Positions 1-12,740 of a stretch of 64,000 nucleotides of DNA are shown in pieces; the stretch's first letter is position 1; each line of letters opens with the position of its first letter. Below the pieces are notes generated by a model. The model was not told where the DNA came from, made no database searches, and saw only the letters and a list, made by a program, of their open reading frames with translations. The translations under genes were made by a program, and so were the position numbers. Source of the stretch: Asterella californica. Its lineage: Eukaryota; Streptophyta; Marchantiopsida; Marchantiales; Aytoniaceae. The stretch is from positions 26,138,001-26,202,000 of the forward strand of contig JAYKYS010000005.1 of the NCBI GenBank assembly GCA_036924285.1, given 5' to 3'.

Positions 1-3000
1 CACTCCAATTGGTGGTTATAAGGTGCTACATAAAAGAATAAATTTTGAGAGACTGTCTACGCTTTCAAACTGTGGACATTGCAGTATTGTCGTGACAAAT
101 TTTCATTATCGCTTCTGTCTCATGTGAAATATCTTCCCTATGCTCATTATGATTGCTACAAGAAAATATAGTTGATGTAAGATCATATCACAACCTTTGG
201 ATGCATTTTAGATTTCCACAATGCTTCTAGACCTCTCGATGCACATAAGATGTTCACAATGATTTCATTTGCGGTTGTTGAGTACCACATTGCACGAGCC
301 ATTGCAGAAAGATACTCGTCGAAAGTCATCATTGAAAGTAAGTACTTGCGTAGAGTACTTCTCAAAAGATTGAAGATTCCTCTACTTTGTAAACCGCCAT
401 GAATGATACATAGTTAATTCGTTCCATTGCAGAGTGAGTGCATACGTCGGTATGTGAGTGTCATACCACAAAACATGTGCAAAGAAATGATAAACAATAC
501 ATAACTGAAATAATAAAAATTAGCAATCTCTATCGAAACATCATAACTTAGTTTTGCAGCATGGACACAAACAAGTTGTACTAGAAATGCATTGGAAATA
601 AGCATGGAAAATGAGTATGTCCACGTAGACTACAACAGAAGAAGTCTCAAAAACTCCATGTTTGCTTCCAGTAGTTACACTTCAAATCTCAAGAAAGTGC
701 AACAACAAACAGCCAGAATCCTCGTCGAGTAGATTGTGGCCCAAGAAACGAGAAATGAGAAACAACACCAACAAGTTTAGCATGCTTCACACTCCGAACA
801 AACGACAAACTGTTGTGTATGAACACATCAAGAAAAAACAAGAATAGAGAGATAGATCATACCATAACCCATTAATCGATGATCAAATACTCTGATAGTG
901 AAGAACGCATGTTTCACAAACTTCATGTTTCAATCTACAGCAACAACGAAGTTAAAAACACTAAAAGAACTAGCAAGAAGAGTAAAATGCATTACTTTCC
1001 ATTAGGTCTAGACGACAAAATGACAAAATAAAATATTTGAATGATAGTCACAAGAGAATATATAATTCTTTCCACTAGGTATACACCAAACAAGATTGAC
1101 AAAATGAAAGAGACGAATGCCTTAACTAGCTAACTAGCGCTGGTACAGTTGCGTTGGTTTATTATCGCTGCGGTATTTCTCAAGGTGTGAAAGTTACTCC
1201 AGACTGTTGGAGATGCTTATTTAGTCTTCACTCGCACTTCGTCCATGGCCGAAATAGAGATAATATTGCATCAAACCGTTCCATGAGTTTGGTGCAATAA
1301 TCAGTGTTTGATCTTTTCGTTTCTTTAAAACCCAAGTGTCCCTACAAGTAGTCTGGTAATCAGAAAACTTCTTTTCGTGAGTTTGTTGTGGGAAATCCAA
1401 ACACGTTAATCATTAAACATAAAGTGATTTGATTGTAAAACTTCCATGCAATAATGAACTTTGTGATCTAAATAATTGATTCAAAGCTGTACATTAGTTG
1501 TGTTGAAGTGAAGGAGTTCACTTCGACACAAACGGATTAGTATATTGACTAAACAAATACAAAGATTAAGTTTTCACGTTCTTAAAACATATTTTCAAAT
1601 TCTTTTGAAAATGTACTTCCACGTCCAGACCGCCTGCAGCTTGTTTGGGGTTTTGTTTCAAATGCACATATTATCTCCACTATTTTCTCTCCTCTCAGAA
1701 ATTTATCTTTTATTTCACTTAGTGATAATGTCTCGGGGTCCTTTGGAATATCTCCTTAAATCCTCATTAATATGAAGATAATATCTTAGTCTTTTGGTTA
1801 GCATATACTTCAAACTTATTAGTATATTTTGATGATGTTACTACCAGTTTTCACCATTACAAAATTTTGTGACTTTGTTAACGTCAATATACATGAAAAG
1901 GTATATTTCTGTTAAAACTCTCTACTTTCTGTTTTACAAAAGTTCCATTGTGATGGAAGAGAATGATTTAACCATAAAAAGTATCATGCTAAAGAAATCT
2001 GTTTCACGTTGTTCTTCTTGCATTCTAGACAGAAATTTCCATAAAGCTTTTTTATTTGATAACCTTCACAGCAAGGGATATTGTGATTATCATCCTTCAG
2101 TTTGTTCTGGCCGTGATGGATATATACAAGTCTAAAATCAACATGAGCATTTTCATTTTGTTCACAATGAGATCACGATGATGATCAGATGATTATGGCA
2201 ACTATTATATACATAGTTAGTTGTGGTATTTGAATATTTTAGCTAATTAACATGATGCATTTCCATTCATTATTGATAGTGAATATTGATTACATGAATC
2301 CTATATAATTTGAATGGTATGTTTAGTTTATACTACCATCGATTTGTGATTTTTAAACAATTGGTAACAATGAGTACCAAAGTTTCACAGTTATAATTTT
2401 CAGATTAATTTCAAAATTGTTTTTTTCAAAAGTAATAAACGCAGTGAAATCAATCAGCTGGTGATAAGTAGCAATATTTTGCAGTACTGTACATGGATGA
2501 TGTCTGTTACGATCAGTCTCAAAACGTCCTCTAGTTAAAAACCCGTGAGTTCCGCTGACCCAGGTTAGTTTTCTGCAAAAGTCCTCTGTATTCCTCATAT
2601 TCGTCGGAAGTACAATGCCGGGATTCGGGGTCCTGAAAAAATTTGCTTCCGGTAATCGACTTTTGTGCGCAGGTCTTCGCGTTCAAGACAGGACGAAAAG
2701 AAGAAGTTTCGAGCAAGTCTCTTGGGAACACATGGAAACTTAACCTAAGTTAGGCTGATCTGCTGATTAAACTCACAAAGACAAAACCCTTAATCCTTAC
2801 TGTGTTTCTTTTCTATACAAAAATCTATTTACATGTTGTTGGTTTCCAGAGACCTCTTAAGACTTGGCTTGAAAAGACAAAGGTCCAAGGTTCAAATCTA
2901 ACTGTGAGCAGTGGTGTAACGCATGAGGTTTGTTCTTTTACATCATTAATAGTACAAAATATATTGTTCTCAAGAGAATTATAATCAAACCGTTATAACT

Positions 3001-5990
3001 TGCAATAAACTTGATCATTCCGGAGGTCAAACTCACAGTTCTCTCATTAAACACCACCAAAACTCACGAAAAATGTCTTGAGTCATGTGATATGCTCATC
3101 ACCTCTCGATCTTCTTATGAGTGGGCTCATAAGAAGCATGCAGTAGAGCCTCTAACCCTCTCTCTCTTGAGCCGTACATGCTCCTCCACCTAACATGTCA
3201 ACATACTCTTTCGAGAGACTATCTACCTCTGTTGAGCTCTCATCTCCAACACAGTCTCCGCCTTAGTCTTGTCGGCTGCCTCTCTTTGATGATCAGCTGC
3301 AACTCTTCTCCTCTCAACTGATGTCGTCTACTTCCGTCATTGAAGGACAAGCGCTCCAATTTCTTTTTACGCTGACGTTATGCTTCTAGATCTACCTCCA
3401 GAATAGTAATCCGCTTCTGCAATGACTACTAGATGTCGACTTCCTTCTGCTCCAAATGTTGCAAATTTGTCTTCCTTATTCCTATGTTTGCAACGCTGAT
3501 GCTCTCTATGGCTGTTATTTTTGTAAACTCTTCCATAGTGAGGATTATCTCATGATGTACGTAATCCTTCCATGATGCATAAGAGATCACAAGAGGTAAG
3601 AAAAAAAGCTGGAGGTTCGCATATGAACCGTGAGGGTAGTCACAAGGATAGAAGTCATGCTGCTATATCTTGTGGAAACATCCTAGTTCTTGATGCTCCT
3701 CAGAGATGTGTGAGAGGAACTCTCTCAAGCTGAAATTCTTGCGATAACGTCTGACTGTTGCTGCTTTGAGTATGCCCTCTCGTCTTTGAGAAAGTCCAGT
3801 GAGTCATTAAGCTATCAAAATCTAAGTTCTCCTTGCTCAAAGTGGAGAGCTCTCTCTACCTCTATTCCATCTCAATAATCTCCAAGACATGACGCGTAAC
3901 ATGGAAAGATGCATCAGATAAAAGGAGCATTATCTAAGGTCATCTCATGTTGATCAAGGTACAGATGTACTAAGAAAGTAGGTAAATGCTTAATTGAGGC
4001 ACTATCTACCTTTCTAGCTAACTCTTGAGTGTACTCTTGGAAGGTGCGTCCCCAATTTATCAAGTCCCAAGCTAATATCTTCTCTACAAACAACATCTCT
4101 CATCCATGGATAAATGTCTTTTTCTCATGATAGAAGAAGAGCAGAAAAACATGACAAAGCACCTCTAACTTAGGATCCAAGAGGTGATCTATCATCCACC
4201 CATTCATGATCTACTGTCATATGCAAACATGTGCCTAATCCAACACTTGATGCTCTATCACATGATTCTTGGCTGGAGAGAAATCTCCAGCCTCATTCTC
4301 AAACTTATGTAAGACATTTCTTCACATAGCGGAGGTCAACTCCGAAGGGTGATCTCTCATTATGTATGACCAAAAGGAGATAGATTAGAGAGGAAACCCG
4401 ATAATTCTCCTCTAGTAGGTCATTGTTACAACATCTCCACTCCTAGTGGAAGAAATCTAGACCCAGTCGTGTGAAGTCAACATCAAAAGTTTTCAGATGA
4501 GAACTTGGAAGCTTCATACTATGAGGATAGAGGTTAGAAATAATGACAAGACGTAGTGTAGGCTCAAGGTTGCAACTCTAGAAACGCAACAAACAACTAA
4601 ATCTGAATTGTATTTCGGAGGTTCACGTATCATAGGTCTACATATCTTAGGTTGACCTCCGGTCATAAGTTAACATAAAATGAAAATAAATCTTGTACAC
4701 AAAACAGCCAAAAACAAGACAAAGTACTCGATTTCACTTTGTAGTCGCTATGTCTTTTTCAAGACTCTTGAGAAGGTGAGAAAAAAAAACTAAGAAATTC
4801 AGTTTTTTCTATTTCAGTCCAAGAGAGTAACGAAGGAAGGAGAAGAAATAAATTTATCCAGTAGGCAATGGGTAGTATGAAAACTATGGAGAGTTTGCTG
4901 GGTTGTGTCTAGGAAGTAAGAACTCCTTTTCTTTTCTATATCTACTCCATTCAATAACAAGGAATGTGACTACCAAAATAGCTTCGCACAAATCTACAAG
5001 AAGAACTTTTTGTAAAGGACAATCAACCCTACCACCTCACAATCGCTCGAGGGATTTCAGAAAACTCAAAAGAAGAGATAAACAAGACGTACAGAAATCA
5101 GTTTCTCTCACTTAGAAGTAGTAAAAAAGTAGAGAGAACAATAACGACTGTAAGGATTATGAGACTTCAAGCAATAAGAGTATACTCAAGACGAGAAAAA
5201 TTATCTTTTTAGGAAATGAGTTCCTCAAGGGTCTCACATAATCTCTCGAGCCATGAAGAGTATCCTAACACCTCTTTTCTATCTAGGTCAAGATATTGCT
5301 TTATGTAGTCGGAGGAGCAAACCTACATGGAGTTTTTTGTCGATGATTCGGGTAAGATTGGTTGGGTATAGCGAGGGTAAGGCAGGAAGTTCTACTGCGC
5401 CCGTGAAGCGGCATATGTTGAGCTTGACTACCCTACGTCATGTACCGGCAATTTACGAACTGACTGATAGTAGCAAGTGTGATCATTGTCGTCTACTGTC
5501 CTAGAATTGTTGTTTCTGGGTTAAGGTGTCCTAGAAGTGATGTTTCCGATTATGTCAAGCGGTAGATGGTCTGAAATCTGACTGGATGGAAATCTTAATT
5601 GCGATTGGCGTGTACAAAGTTGTTTGTTTCAGTCGATAAAGCTTTGCGCGAGGGTGGCTTCGATTGTGGGAGGTGTTAGCGAGCACTGTAAAGAGCAAGA
5701 GTCCGTAGGTCTGAGTATGCAAGATCAGATTTTGTCATCTTTTCACCGTAGATGGGGTCCTTGTGTCAATTGTATTCTCTGTGCTTGAGGGAAGCTCCTC
5801 GCACGAGAGGGTGGTAGTCTAATCGTCAGTATACACTAGAATGGAGTGAAGACCGAGATGGAGTGAAGAGCGAGAGCAGTTCGACTTTGCAACTGTCCAG
5901 ATTGACCCATCGCTAAGCTTATTAGTTTGGTCGATTCACCCCGGTGCATCGACCAAACTCATATCTTCTCGAAAGACCTTTACGTTTTTT
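1..5990. other. AT-rich stretch without a supported gene
   Basis: Both strands have only short open frames, none giving a protein I recognise. A minus-strand frame near 3914-4096 reads smoothly but matches nothing I can name. Codon-like order is broken by many stops, which fits old transposon debris. The only distinct structure is the hairpin at 3111-3136. I see no RNA gene and no clear promoter. Confidence 0.5.
3111..3136. repeat. perfect 11-bp hairpin
   Basis: CTTCTTATGAG is followed by the four-base loop TGGG and then by its exact reverse complement. It lies in AT-rich sequence with no gene. It is too short for a plant microRNA precursor and has no T tract to suggest a terminator. It may be the end of a small foldback element. 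Confidence 0.5.
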
Positions 5991-5998
5991 CCCGGTTT

Positions 5999-6376
5999 TC
6001 ATTGCTGCAGTTTTTCTACTCTGTATCCCTCGATTGAAGGTCGTCTTGTAACATATGCATAGTGTTCGGAGGATCGAGATGGGCATAGACGTCCAAGCAG
6101 TAGTAGATGGAGTAAAGCGCCTACTCTAACGCGACTGTATCGTTTCTCCCAAGCTTTCTTCCCCTTGACGGTCAACTCCCAGTACGAGAAAGACAATTTC
6201 TTTTCATCAACTCTCTTCACCCACACAGGGTCGTCTATCAGTGTTGGTTCTGAAGGTGAAGGTCCTCCCTCGTCGATGATAGCCACAAGCGGCACCCCAT
6301 AGTCTTTGTACTCCTCGCTAGCCCTCCACTTCTCATATATTGTTTTTTGTTCTTCAGATCCTTGGACATGGGACAA
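5999..6376 (-). CDS. unidentified 125-codon ORF, possibly transposon debris
   Basis: This open frame begins with ATG and is longer than its neighbours. It is rich in charged and aromatic residues (for example KWRASEEYKDYG and KGKKAWEKRYSR), more like a soluble protein than random AT-rich sequence. I see no transmembrane segment, signal peptide or catalytic motif and do not recognise the family. The flanking sequence in the same frame is broken by stops. It could be an exon fragment of a retroelement ORF or a chance frame in a slightly GC-richer patch (5.25-6.4 kb). Confidence 0.2.
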   Translation of the reverse strand: MSHVQGSEEQKTIYEKWRASEEYKDYGVPLVAIIDEGGPSPSEPTLIDDPVWVKRVDEKKLSFSYWELTVKGKKAWEKRYSRVRVGALLHLLLLGRLCPSRSSEHYAYVTRRPSIEGYRVEKLQQ

Positions 6377-6770
6377 CTTTTTCTTAAAACCTCATTGAGA
6401 AATTTAGAATGAGAATCGTGATCTCCAGAGGAACTTCTTCACCTCTCAAGAAATCAATTTTCCTTTGAGAACGTCTTTAAGAGCTTCTTGATCACAACCT
6501 AATGAACTAGCGTGTCCGATCAATGGACACAACAATTTCGCAGTGATCTAATGTGCCCAAAAAGTAAAGTTTCAAACAATACCGTGATTGGTCGAGTCGG
6601 AGAGTCAGCTGTGATGCGATACACCACAGGTAGATGCAAGTAAGAAGTTCTCTGTTTTTCTTGGAAAATTCTCCAGCACTACGCCTCTTTTGTAACCCCA
6701 AGGAACTATTGTGAGCGTGAAAACTGTAGACCTGCGCTCGTTTCAATTCAAGAATGCCGTAGAATGCAGC

Positions 6771-6947
6771 AATCTTGGACGATATGCGAGGAGGACGTGA
6801 TCTTCGTGCGTAGAAAGACAAGCCCAAATGCAGGTAAGAGAAAGCTAATCTTGGATGATATGCGAGGAGGACACGATCTTCGTGCGTAAAAAGACCGGCC
6901 CGAATGCAGCAAAGAGGAAGCCAATCTTGGACGATATGCGAGGAGAG
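6771..6947. repeat. 76-bp tandem repeat, about 2.3 copies
   Basis: Copies begin at 6771, 6847 and 6923, each opening with AATCTTGGAYGATATGCGAG. The spacing is exactly 76 bp twice, and the third copy is cut short after about 25 bp. The first two copies differ at a handful of positions, so this is a moderately old tandem duplication. A minus-strand open frame at 6507-6827 crosses the first copy but does not look like a real protein. Confidence 0.85.
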
Positions 6948-6959
6948 ACGCGAAACGGT

Positions 6960-9800
6960 TTCATTTAACTACCTGAACCGCCACTATTATGTACCATCAC
7001 GATGAATTCAATCTGACGGAGGAAAAAAGTTCCTGTATTTTAGGATTTTGAAAATCACAAAATAGGTAGTAAACTATGCGAAAACGCATAGCAAAAAATC
7101 TGAGTTCTCTTATCTTATATTTCTGAGTTTCTCTAAAAGATTTTCCCTCTCTAAAAGCTAAAGAAGACAGTTCTCCTTGAATATGACCAACGCTCAATAA
7201 AATCTCACAGTAGTATTCTCCACAAATTGGCTCTTTCTCTCAAATTTCTCTTCGGCTCTCGGTTCTGCTCCCAACCCATGCAGCTCGAGGATAGCTAAGA
7301 TATTCCTCAAGAAAATACGAGAGATAGAAAGGAATTCGTTGCTTATCCTTAAACTTTCTGATGATAGTACATGTGAGATCTCGGGTACCTGAATATTACG
7401 GGAGTTCAACTATTCATTCAACATTTATCCCTATTTGAATTTCAATGTGGGTCTTGGAAAAACTCCCCGTAGGTTTTTTTTTAGCATAAAATATCCAGCT
7501 CTTCTGACATAAATTGTACTATTCTCTTCAAGATAAGATCACCAGTTTGAGATGTAACCAATGTGAGATGAATCTTCCTATCCGTCACTGGCACGAGATT
7601 ATCCAAGTACTCTATTGAGATTCTTCATTGCTGCTTCTTAATTCCAATCGCAATGTCTCGAGTAGCCAATCTAACATATACAAAGAAAACACATAAGTAC
7701 TGAAGGTCTAATCATGGACAACTCCACTCATACGCTATCGAGCTGCACTCCAAGCCAGAGCTGTTCTCATATAATCACAGCCCTCTTGAACGAAAACATC
7801 AACACCGTTGTGATTTTCATGTAAATCTTCTGAAAATCCTTCGATCAAATTTGGGCTTATCCTCCTCAATACCTCTCATTCATTCACCATCATTCTTTCA
7901 TAATTTGAGCTACTATCATTTTCTTTAGTCATGTGAGTATATATGCTTCTCTATAGACCTAAAGACGTCCCTTCTCCACTCCTATCTCTAACACAAAATC
8001 ACTCAAAAGCTCAATGTTTTTGCGTACACTCTTCACATGAAACAAAAAATGCTCTAGTGTAAATGAACAAAAAATGAAAATTTTCTCCACACGAATGAGT
8101 TCCTTATGCAAGGATCCTAGGTTGTGATAGACAAGTTCTCAGTCTGCCATGTGACAGACAAGCTTCCTCGCCTCATGGACTTCACATGTCCGTGAAGGGA
8201 GCCTAACCATCCTTGGTAAAGAAAGTACAGTAGTTAAGGTAAGTAAATTTGATTCCCTACTTATAGTCATCCGACCTTACTGGTAGGTTCCTCCTTCCGC
8301 TCGGTTGGTAGTGACAATCCTCCTTCCGATCATTTATCATTTATCTCCTCCAAGTATGTACACCTATTTAGTCATAGCTAAGTTAACTTGGGTAGGAGAC
8401 TTAGTAGCTTCTCCTTGATTTATCCTTCTTTTCACTAAGCGATAATGAACCATACCCATAACCAATATAGTTAAGGCGGTGATATCTTTCTATAATGACT
8501 CGTTATTCTCTTTGGACAAGAATCAAGTTATCTTGAACATGCAATTTTGCCACTTGAGTACTAGGGGACTAACTACGTAAGCCAAGATGTATTAAGCAGT
8601 GCCGCTACTTGGATATTTAAAGAAACAAATTTTTAAATTCGTATTTCTTTTATCTCTCATGGATAAAGAATAGTTTCTCCTTTTCTTACTAGATATACGT
8701 AGAGAATATATTTTATTTGTAATTATATCATATATTTAAAATATTTAAAAAAGTCAAAATCAAAATCAATTTTTTGTATGTAATTGTAATCACAAATGAT
8801 TATCATTACATATTGACCTTCACAAGGGGGATGATGATGGGTGTAATTGCGGTTGCACTTAGGGATGGGAGATCTCTCTTAGTTTGTATGGACGGCGTCT
8901 CCATATGATGTTGGATCCATGGTCTTACATTCTAAGGTTCTCTAAACAGAGTTATCGGTTCTATGATCTTACATTTTAAGGTTCTCGAAACAAAGTGAAT
9001 GTATAAGATCATGATTTCACCAGCAACTAATAAGCACTACGTATAGAGGGGTTGGAAACTTGTAGAGTTTTGATTTTATTTTTTATCTCTTTCCTTCACA
9101 CTAGGTTAACTATGCGTATACCAAGGTCGTAATATCTCTTATAGCTTAGCGATCATTTGGATTAGACTCTTAAGACACATCAATATTCTAGGTTATGTTT
9201 GCCTATAGTTCTAGGTTCCACTTGCTTATTTGGTATTGGTTGGTGCTATCTCGTCCTCTAACATTGTTGTAAAAAGGGTAGAGGAGGTTTGTGAGGGTCA
9301 TTCGAGATAACAACGTGTGAGAAAAATGAGAAGGAAATATTGAGAGATTTGGGAGCAGTTTAGAGAGGACTATTGAGAAGAAGATACTAGAAAGGAGAAA
9401 AAAGTTGAGAAATTAATGTGCGTTAAGACTCAACACTAGTAAAGTGGCTCTGATAAAAAAAAGAGAACTTCTAAAACTCTTATCTAGAGGAGTGTATACA
9501 CTCTTTTGGTCTGGCCGTGTATCTAGGTGTATGATTTTGTGTTCAACCTTTGGTTTGTGATTGAATTCAACACTGAAGAGAGTCGTGTTAGCATCTATCC
9601 ATTGTTCATGCGTGTACCTTATCATACATATCGTTTCAAAACTGAAGAGTCATGTCTTTCCCTAGAAAACTCTTGCTCGAAACCGCTGAAGAAGGATCAG
9701 GAGTTTCATATACTCAAGAAATCTTCATCATTATCCCAAAGAAAGTAGACTTTCTTATCTTATCCAAGACATGTGTGTGGAGAATCTAACTAATACAAAA
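6960..9800. other. AT-rich intergenic sequence, no gene seen
   Basis: Only short frames occur, and none has recognisable motifs. The segment 8620-8780 is extremely AT-rich with long A and T runs. I find no RNA gene, terminal repeats or coding remnant that I can name. Confidence 0.5.
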
Positions 9801-9802
9801 GA

Positions 9803-10257
9803 TCATGTCAACATAACTCTTATTGTCCTGATACATCGATATGTGGTTATGTCGTTGATAACAAAACAAACCATCTTACTAAGTGTTGGAAACTTCGAGA
9901 AAGAAATATCTTCCTTATCAATAAAATAAGCAACACAAAACAAAATTCGCACTGTTTTGTCATAGGTTGCTCTCGCAATTGTCATGGCTTTCTCTAAGGA
10001 TTTCCCACCTAATAATTTCACAATCAGTATTCTCTTATGCTCATTAGAGCCAACATGATCGTGGAAAATAGATGTCCTAACATTTCTATACACTCTCGTA
10101 GCAAAATGCTCTCGCCCTCTTCCTTTCTTGTTTGCAAATTGCTCGAACAATAGAAAGATCCAAGAGGGATCCAGTCGAAGTCAAGAAGCCATTTATCACT
10201 CCAAGTCTTAAATTTTACTCGATTTTTCTCTTTTTCTACAACAGTAAAACATTCCAC
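9803..10257 (-). pseudogene. broken zinc-finger-like ORF (BED/TTF/ZMYM-type style)
   Basis: Two overlapping minus-strand frames read as one protein split by a frameshift near 10130-10150. The upstream frame carries KFKTWSDKWLLDFDW. The downstream frame carries SIFHDHVGSNEHKR followed by LLGGKSLEKAM and AYFIDKEDISFSKFPTL. The order is: a short Trp-rich start, a region where metal-binding Cys would be expected, a His-x-x-x-Ser-x-x-His knuckle, then a conserved-looking IAKED segment. This resembles the N-terminus of hAT-derived or ZMYM/C17orf113-like proteins. That resemblance is from memory, and the expected Cys pairs are not clean. It is probably a decayed transposase-derived gene, with no intact remainder nearby. 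Confidence 0.35.
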
Positions 10258-10259
10258 TG

Positions 10260-11110
10260 TATTGCTTTTATCTACTCCTACATTGTCTAACTCGGGACAT
10301 CGTAATTACTCGAGACACCATTAATGTATAGTCATTGTAATAAGTAGAGTTCTACTTATCGATTAGACATGAAAACTGCTTTGATAAAATTCTTTGACAA
10401 TCAATTGCATCTAAGTCGGCATGAGAATAGGTGCAGCAAAATGGTAGAATGGACGAAAACACCAAAAGATAAAAACTTGTTGAGAGGAATTTGAGATCAA
10501 AACAATGTTCTTTCGATTTGAAAACGGACCGCTAATACATGGCTTAAGACATGCCTTAAAATGTCATGGTTCGTATTCTTCGAGAGCTTTCCAACGAGTC
10601 CTTGTTTGGCTCATGCTGAACCCACTAGATGTTATTTTGGAGTTTCAGATCTAAGGTTACATGTAAACCACGTCAGCAATCCGTGTGCTCACTTTAAGAG
10701 GTCAGCATTGGCATGAACTTTATCATGTATTACTTCTCTTATTATATAAATTATGAGAATACACCTCAAAGGACATTCGAGTTTGAGTTCACTCTAGAGC
10801 CTCGTCTTACAGTTACCTTCTCGTCGTGAAACCTTAATCAAAGATATATTTCTGTTTCTTCATTATTATAAGCTCTAGAAAATAAAGAAAGAACTACGTC
10901 ACGATTATCTCTAACACCTAGGAATGATATTCACAATTAGATAAATACAACATATGAAGACACTCAAGTTCTAATAAGACATAATATAGCAAAATATATA
11001 TTAGTTTTCCTCGCGAGGTTCTCCTTGACAGTTCTCTCTTAGTAGAGAATGCTCATATAAAATATAACCCGAAAGTTTTCTCCATGCCAAAGAAGATGAC
11101 TTCCTTCTTG
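10260..11110. other. non-coding AT-rich stretch before the Gypsy element
   Basis: No open frame of note is present. It could include the decayed 5' LTR of the element that follows, but I could not match it to the candidate 3' LTR at 16144-16608. Confidence 0.4.
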
Positions 11111-11118
11111 ACAATTCG

Positions 11119-11214
11119 CTCTCGAGTCTCGGCTGGGGTTGTTCATTTCCCTCCTCAGTCTCAGTTGAGATTGTTTAATTCTCTTTCGAGTCTCGGATGA
11201 GGTTTGTCAGTTCC
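11119..11214. repeat. 32-bp tandem repeat, three copies
   Basis: Copies start at 11119, 11151 and 11183 with the shared core CTCTCGAGTCTCGG, then a TTGTTCATTTCC-like tail. The outer copies match best and the middle one has diverged. It lies 5' of the Gypsy gag remnant and could be a leader or LTR enhancer-type array. Confidence 0.75.
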
Positions 11215-11644
11215 CTCACGTTCTAAAAAACTAGAGTTGCTCGCTTGGTGATAACCTCTAGAAGAATGTGTCGATCTCTACAATGAACCCATGTCAAGAA
11301 TGTACAATCATTCTCTACGATGCAAACTTAACAACGAAATATACTAAGCGTAAAAAATTCAACTATATAGCGCAGCTATACTGTACAAAAGAGACTAGAT
11401 CGATATAGCCAATGGTGAGTTTAGATTGTTGAGTAGAACCAAGACCCGAGGCCAACTGAGATATACAAATAAATTCAGGAAAGAGAGTCAATCATCTATT
11501 GTCAAGAACTTACAAAGCTAACAACCAGCAGTGAAGACTCAAGTTCAACCAACTAGATACAATCCGCATAGCAAACATTCGAGTTGCACTTAAAGCAAAC
11601 AACTGAGAATAATTGAATGATGGGATAACATTTGTCACTTCAAA

Positions 11645-11675
11645 GACCTCCATATCACTCAATGATATGGAGGTC
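11645..11675. repeat. perfect 13-bp hairpin just before gag
   Basis: GACCTCCATATCA, loop CTCAA, then the exact reverse complement. It lies about 15 bp upstream of the readable gag frame, so it may be a retroelement leader structure or a chance foldback. Confidence 0.6.
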
Positions 11676-11686
11676 AACAACCATAG

Positions 11687-12330
11687 TTGAAAGATGAACT
11701 CCGACGACATCTGGTACCAGTTGATGAAGCTACACAATTTCAGTTAAAGCTCATTCACTTGAGACAAACAAGGAATATCAAACAGTACCTCCAGCGATTT
11801 TTTAAGCTAGTTACTCGTTTGCACATGGTGGTTCGCACCGACTTATTGTTTCACTTAAAAAAAAGTCTGCAAGGTTTCTATGCTAGTGTCTTTGACAGCT
11901 GGGTTATGTTTCACGAGTCTGAGGACATGCAAGAGTTGTTTGCATATCTAGAAGCAGTAAAGAACACTAGGAAACATAACTATATCGTGCAACCTTTCAA
12001 GTTTCAACATGGAACAAGTGGTGGCGAGCCTAATAGAGGATTTTGACAAAATCCTCAGACAGACAACATCCTCTCAGAGTATGAGTGGTAGAGGACGTGG
12101 TAGTAGAAGAGTTGGAGCATGAAGAAGAAAGTTCCCTCGTGGATCTCAACAGCGAAGAGCTACTCGTGGTCTCACTCAAACGTGATCTATTGGATCTTAT
12201 GCATCCAATGCAATATCAAATCAAGCTTCGACTTCAAGTGTTAGGAGCAATGGAGATAACCGTGTTACACCTTCAAGAACAATAATCTATTTCCAATGCG
12301 GATGTGATGATCATATTGCTCGTGAGTGTC
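11687..12330 (+). pseudogene. Gypsy gag remnant with damaged zinc knuckle
   Basis: The open frame at 11687-12046 reads as a retrotransposon gag capsid segment, with MKDELRRHLVP and RQTRNIKQYLQRF. This matches the usual gag pattern in which short multi-helix segments surround a Tyr-Leu-x-x-Phe motif. After frameshifts, a CCHC knuckle lies at 12288-12329: YFQCGCDDHIAREC. The first Cys of the C-x2-C-x4-H-x4-C pattern is Tyr (TAT at 12288-12290), which one G-to-A change explains. It would have packaged element RNA; it is now broken. Confidence 0.7.
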
Positions 12331-12344
12331 CTGAATGTTTAACA

Positions 12345-12740
12345 ATGAGCAACATTCGTGGTTTGACAGCTGAAGAGACAACTAATGTTGAAGAATATGT
12401 CGTGACAACTACGAGAGGAGAGGTATGTGCTGATGAGAATTTGATAAAACGTGGAGATTTTTTGCCATGGATTGAATTGAAAGTCGGAAACCAACAGTGT
12501 TGTTTACTCAATGATACTGGAGCAGATGTGAATAGCCTGGATGAGAAATTAGTCAAGACCTTAAGGATAACTAGAACCAATATTAAGAGCTCGTTGTTGG
12601 TAAGGTTTGTGCAAGGTAGCACAACCGTTACAGAAATGCTCATTAGTGTTCTTGTTACCGTGGGAGGCGTAACTAAGAAACATGAATTCTTAGTTATGAA
12701 CTTGGATGACACAATGGATAGTATCTTGTTTTGGTCTTAG
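12345..12740 (+). pseudogene. Gypsy aspartic protease domain
   Basis: This 131-codon open frame is in the same frame as the zinc knuckle. It contains CCLLNDTGADVNSLD, where D-T-G-A is the retropepsin active-site motif, followed by the hydrophobic strand pattern of retroviral-type proteases (LVTVGG, EFLVMNLDD). The protease would cleave the Gag-Pol polyprotein. It is the best preserved part of this element. The expected final G-M-D-x-L-x segment reads as D-S-I-L-F-W and then stops. Confidence 0.75.

Noticed and set aside
2888..2905. B-box-like AGGTTCAAATCTAACT, suggesting a tRNA or SINE
   Set aside because: No convincing A box lies at the right distance, and no tRNA fold or flanking duplication is visible.
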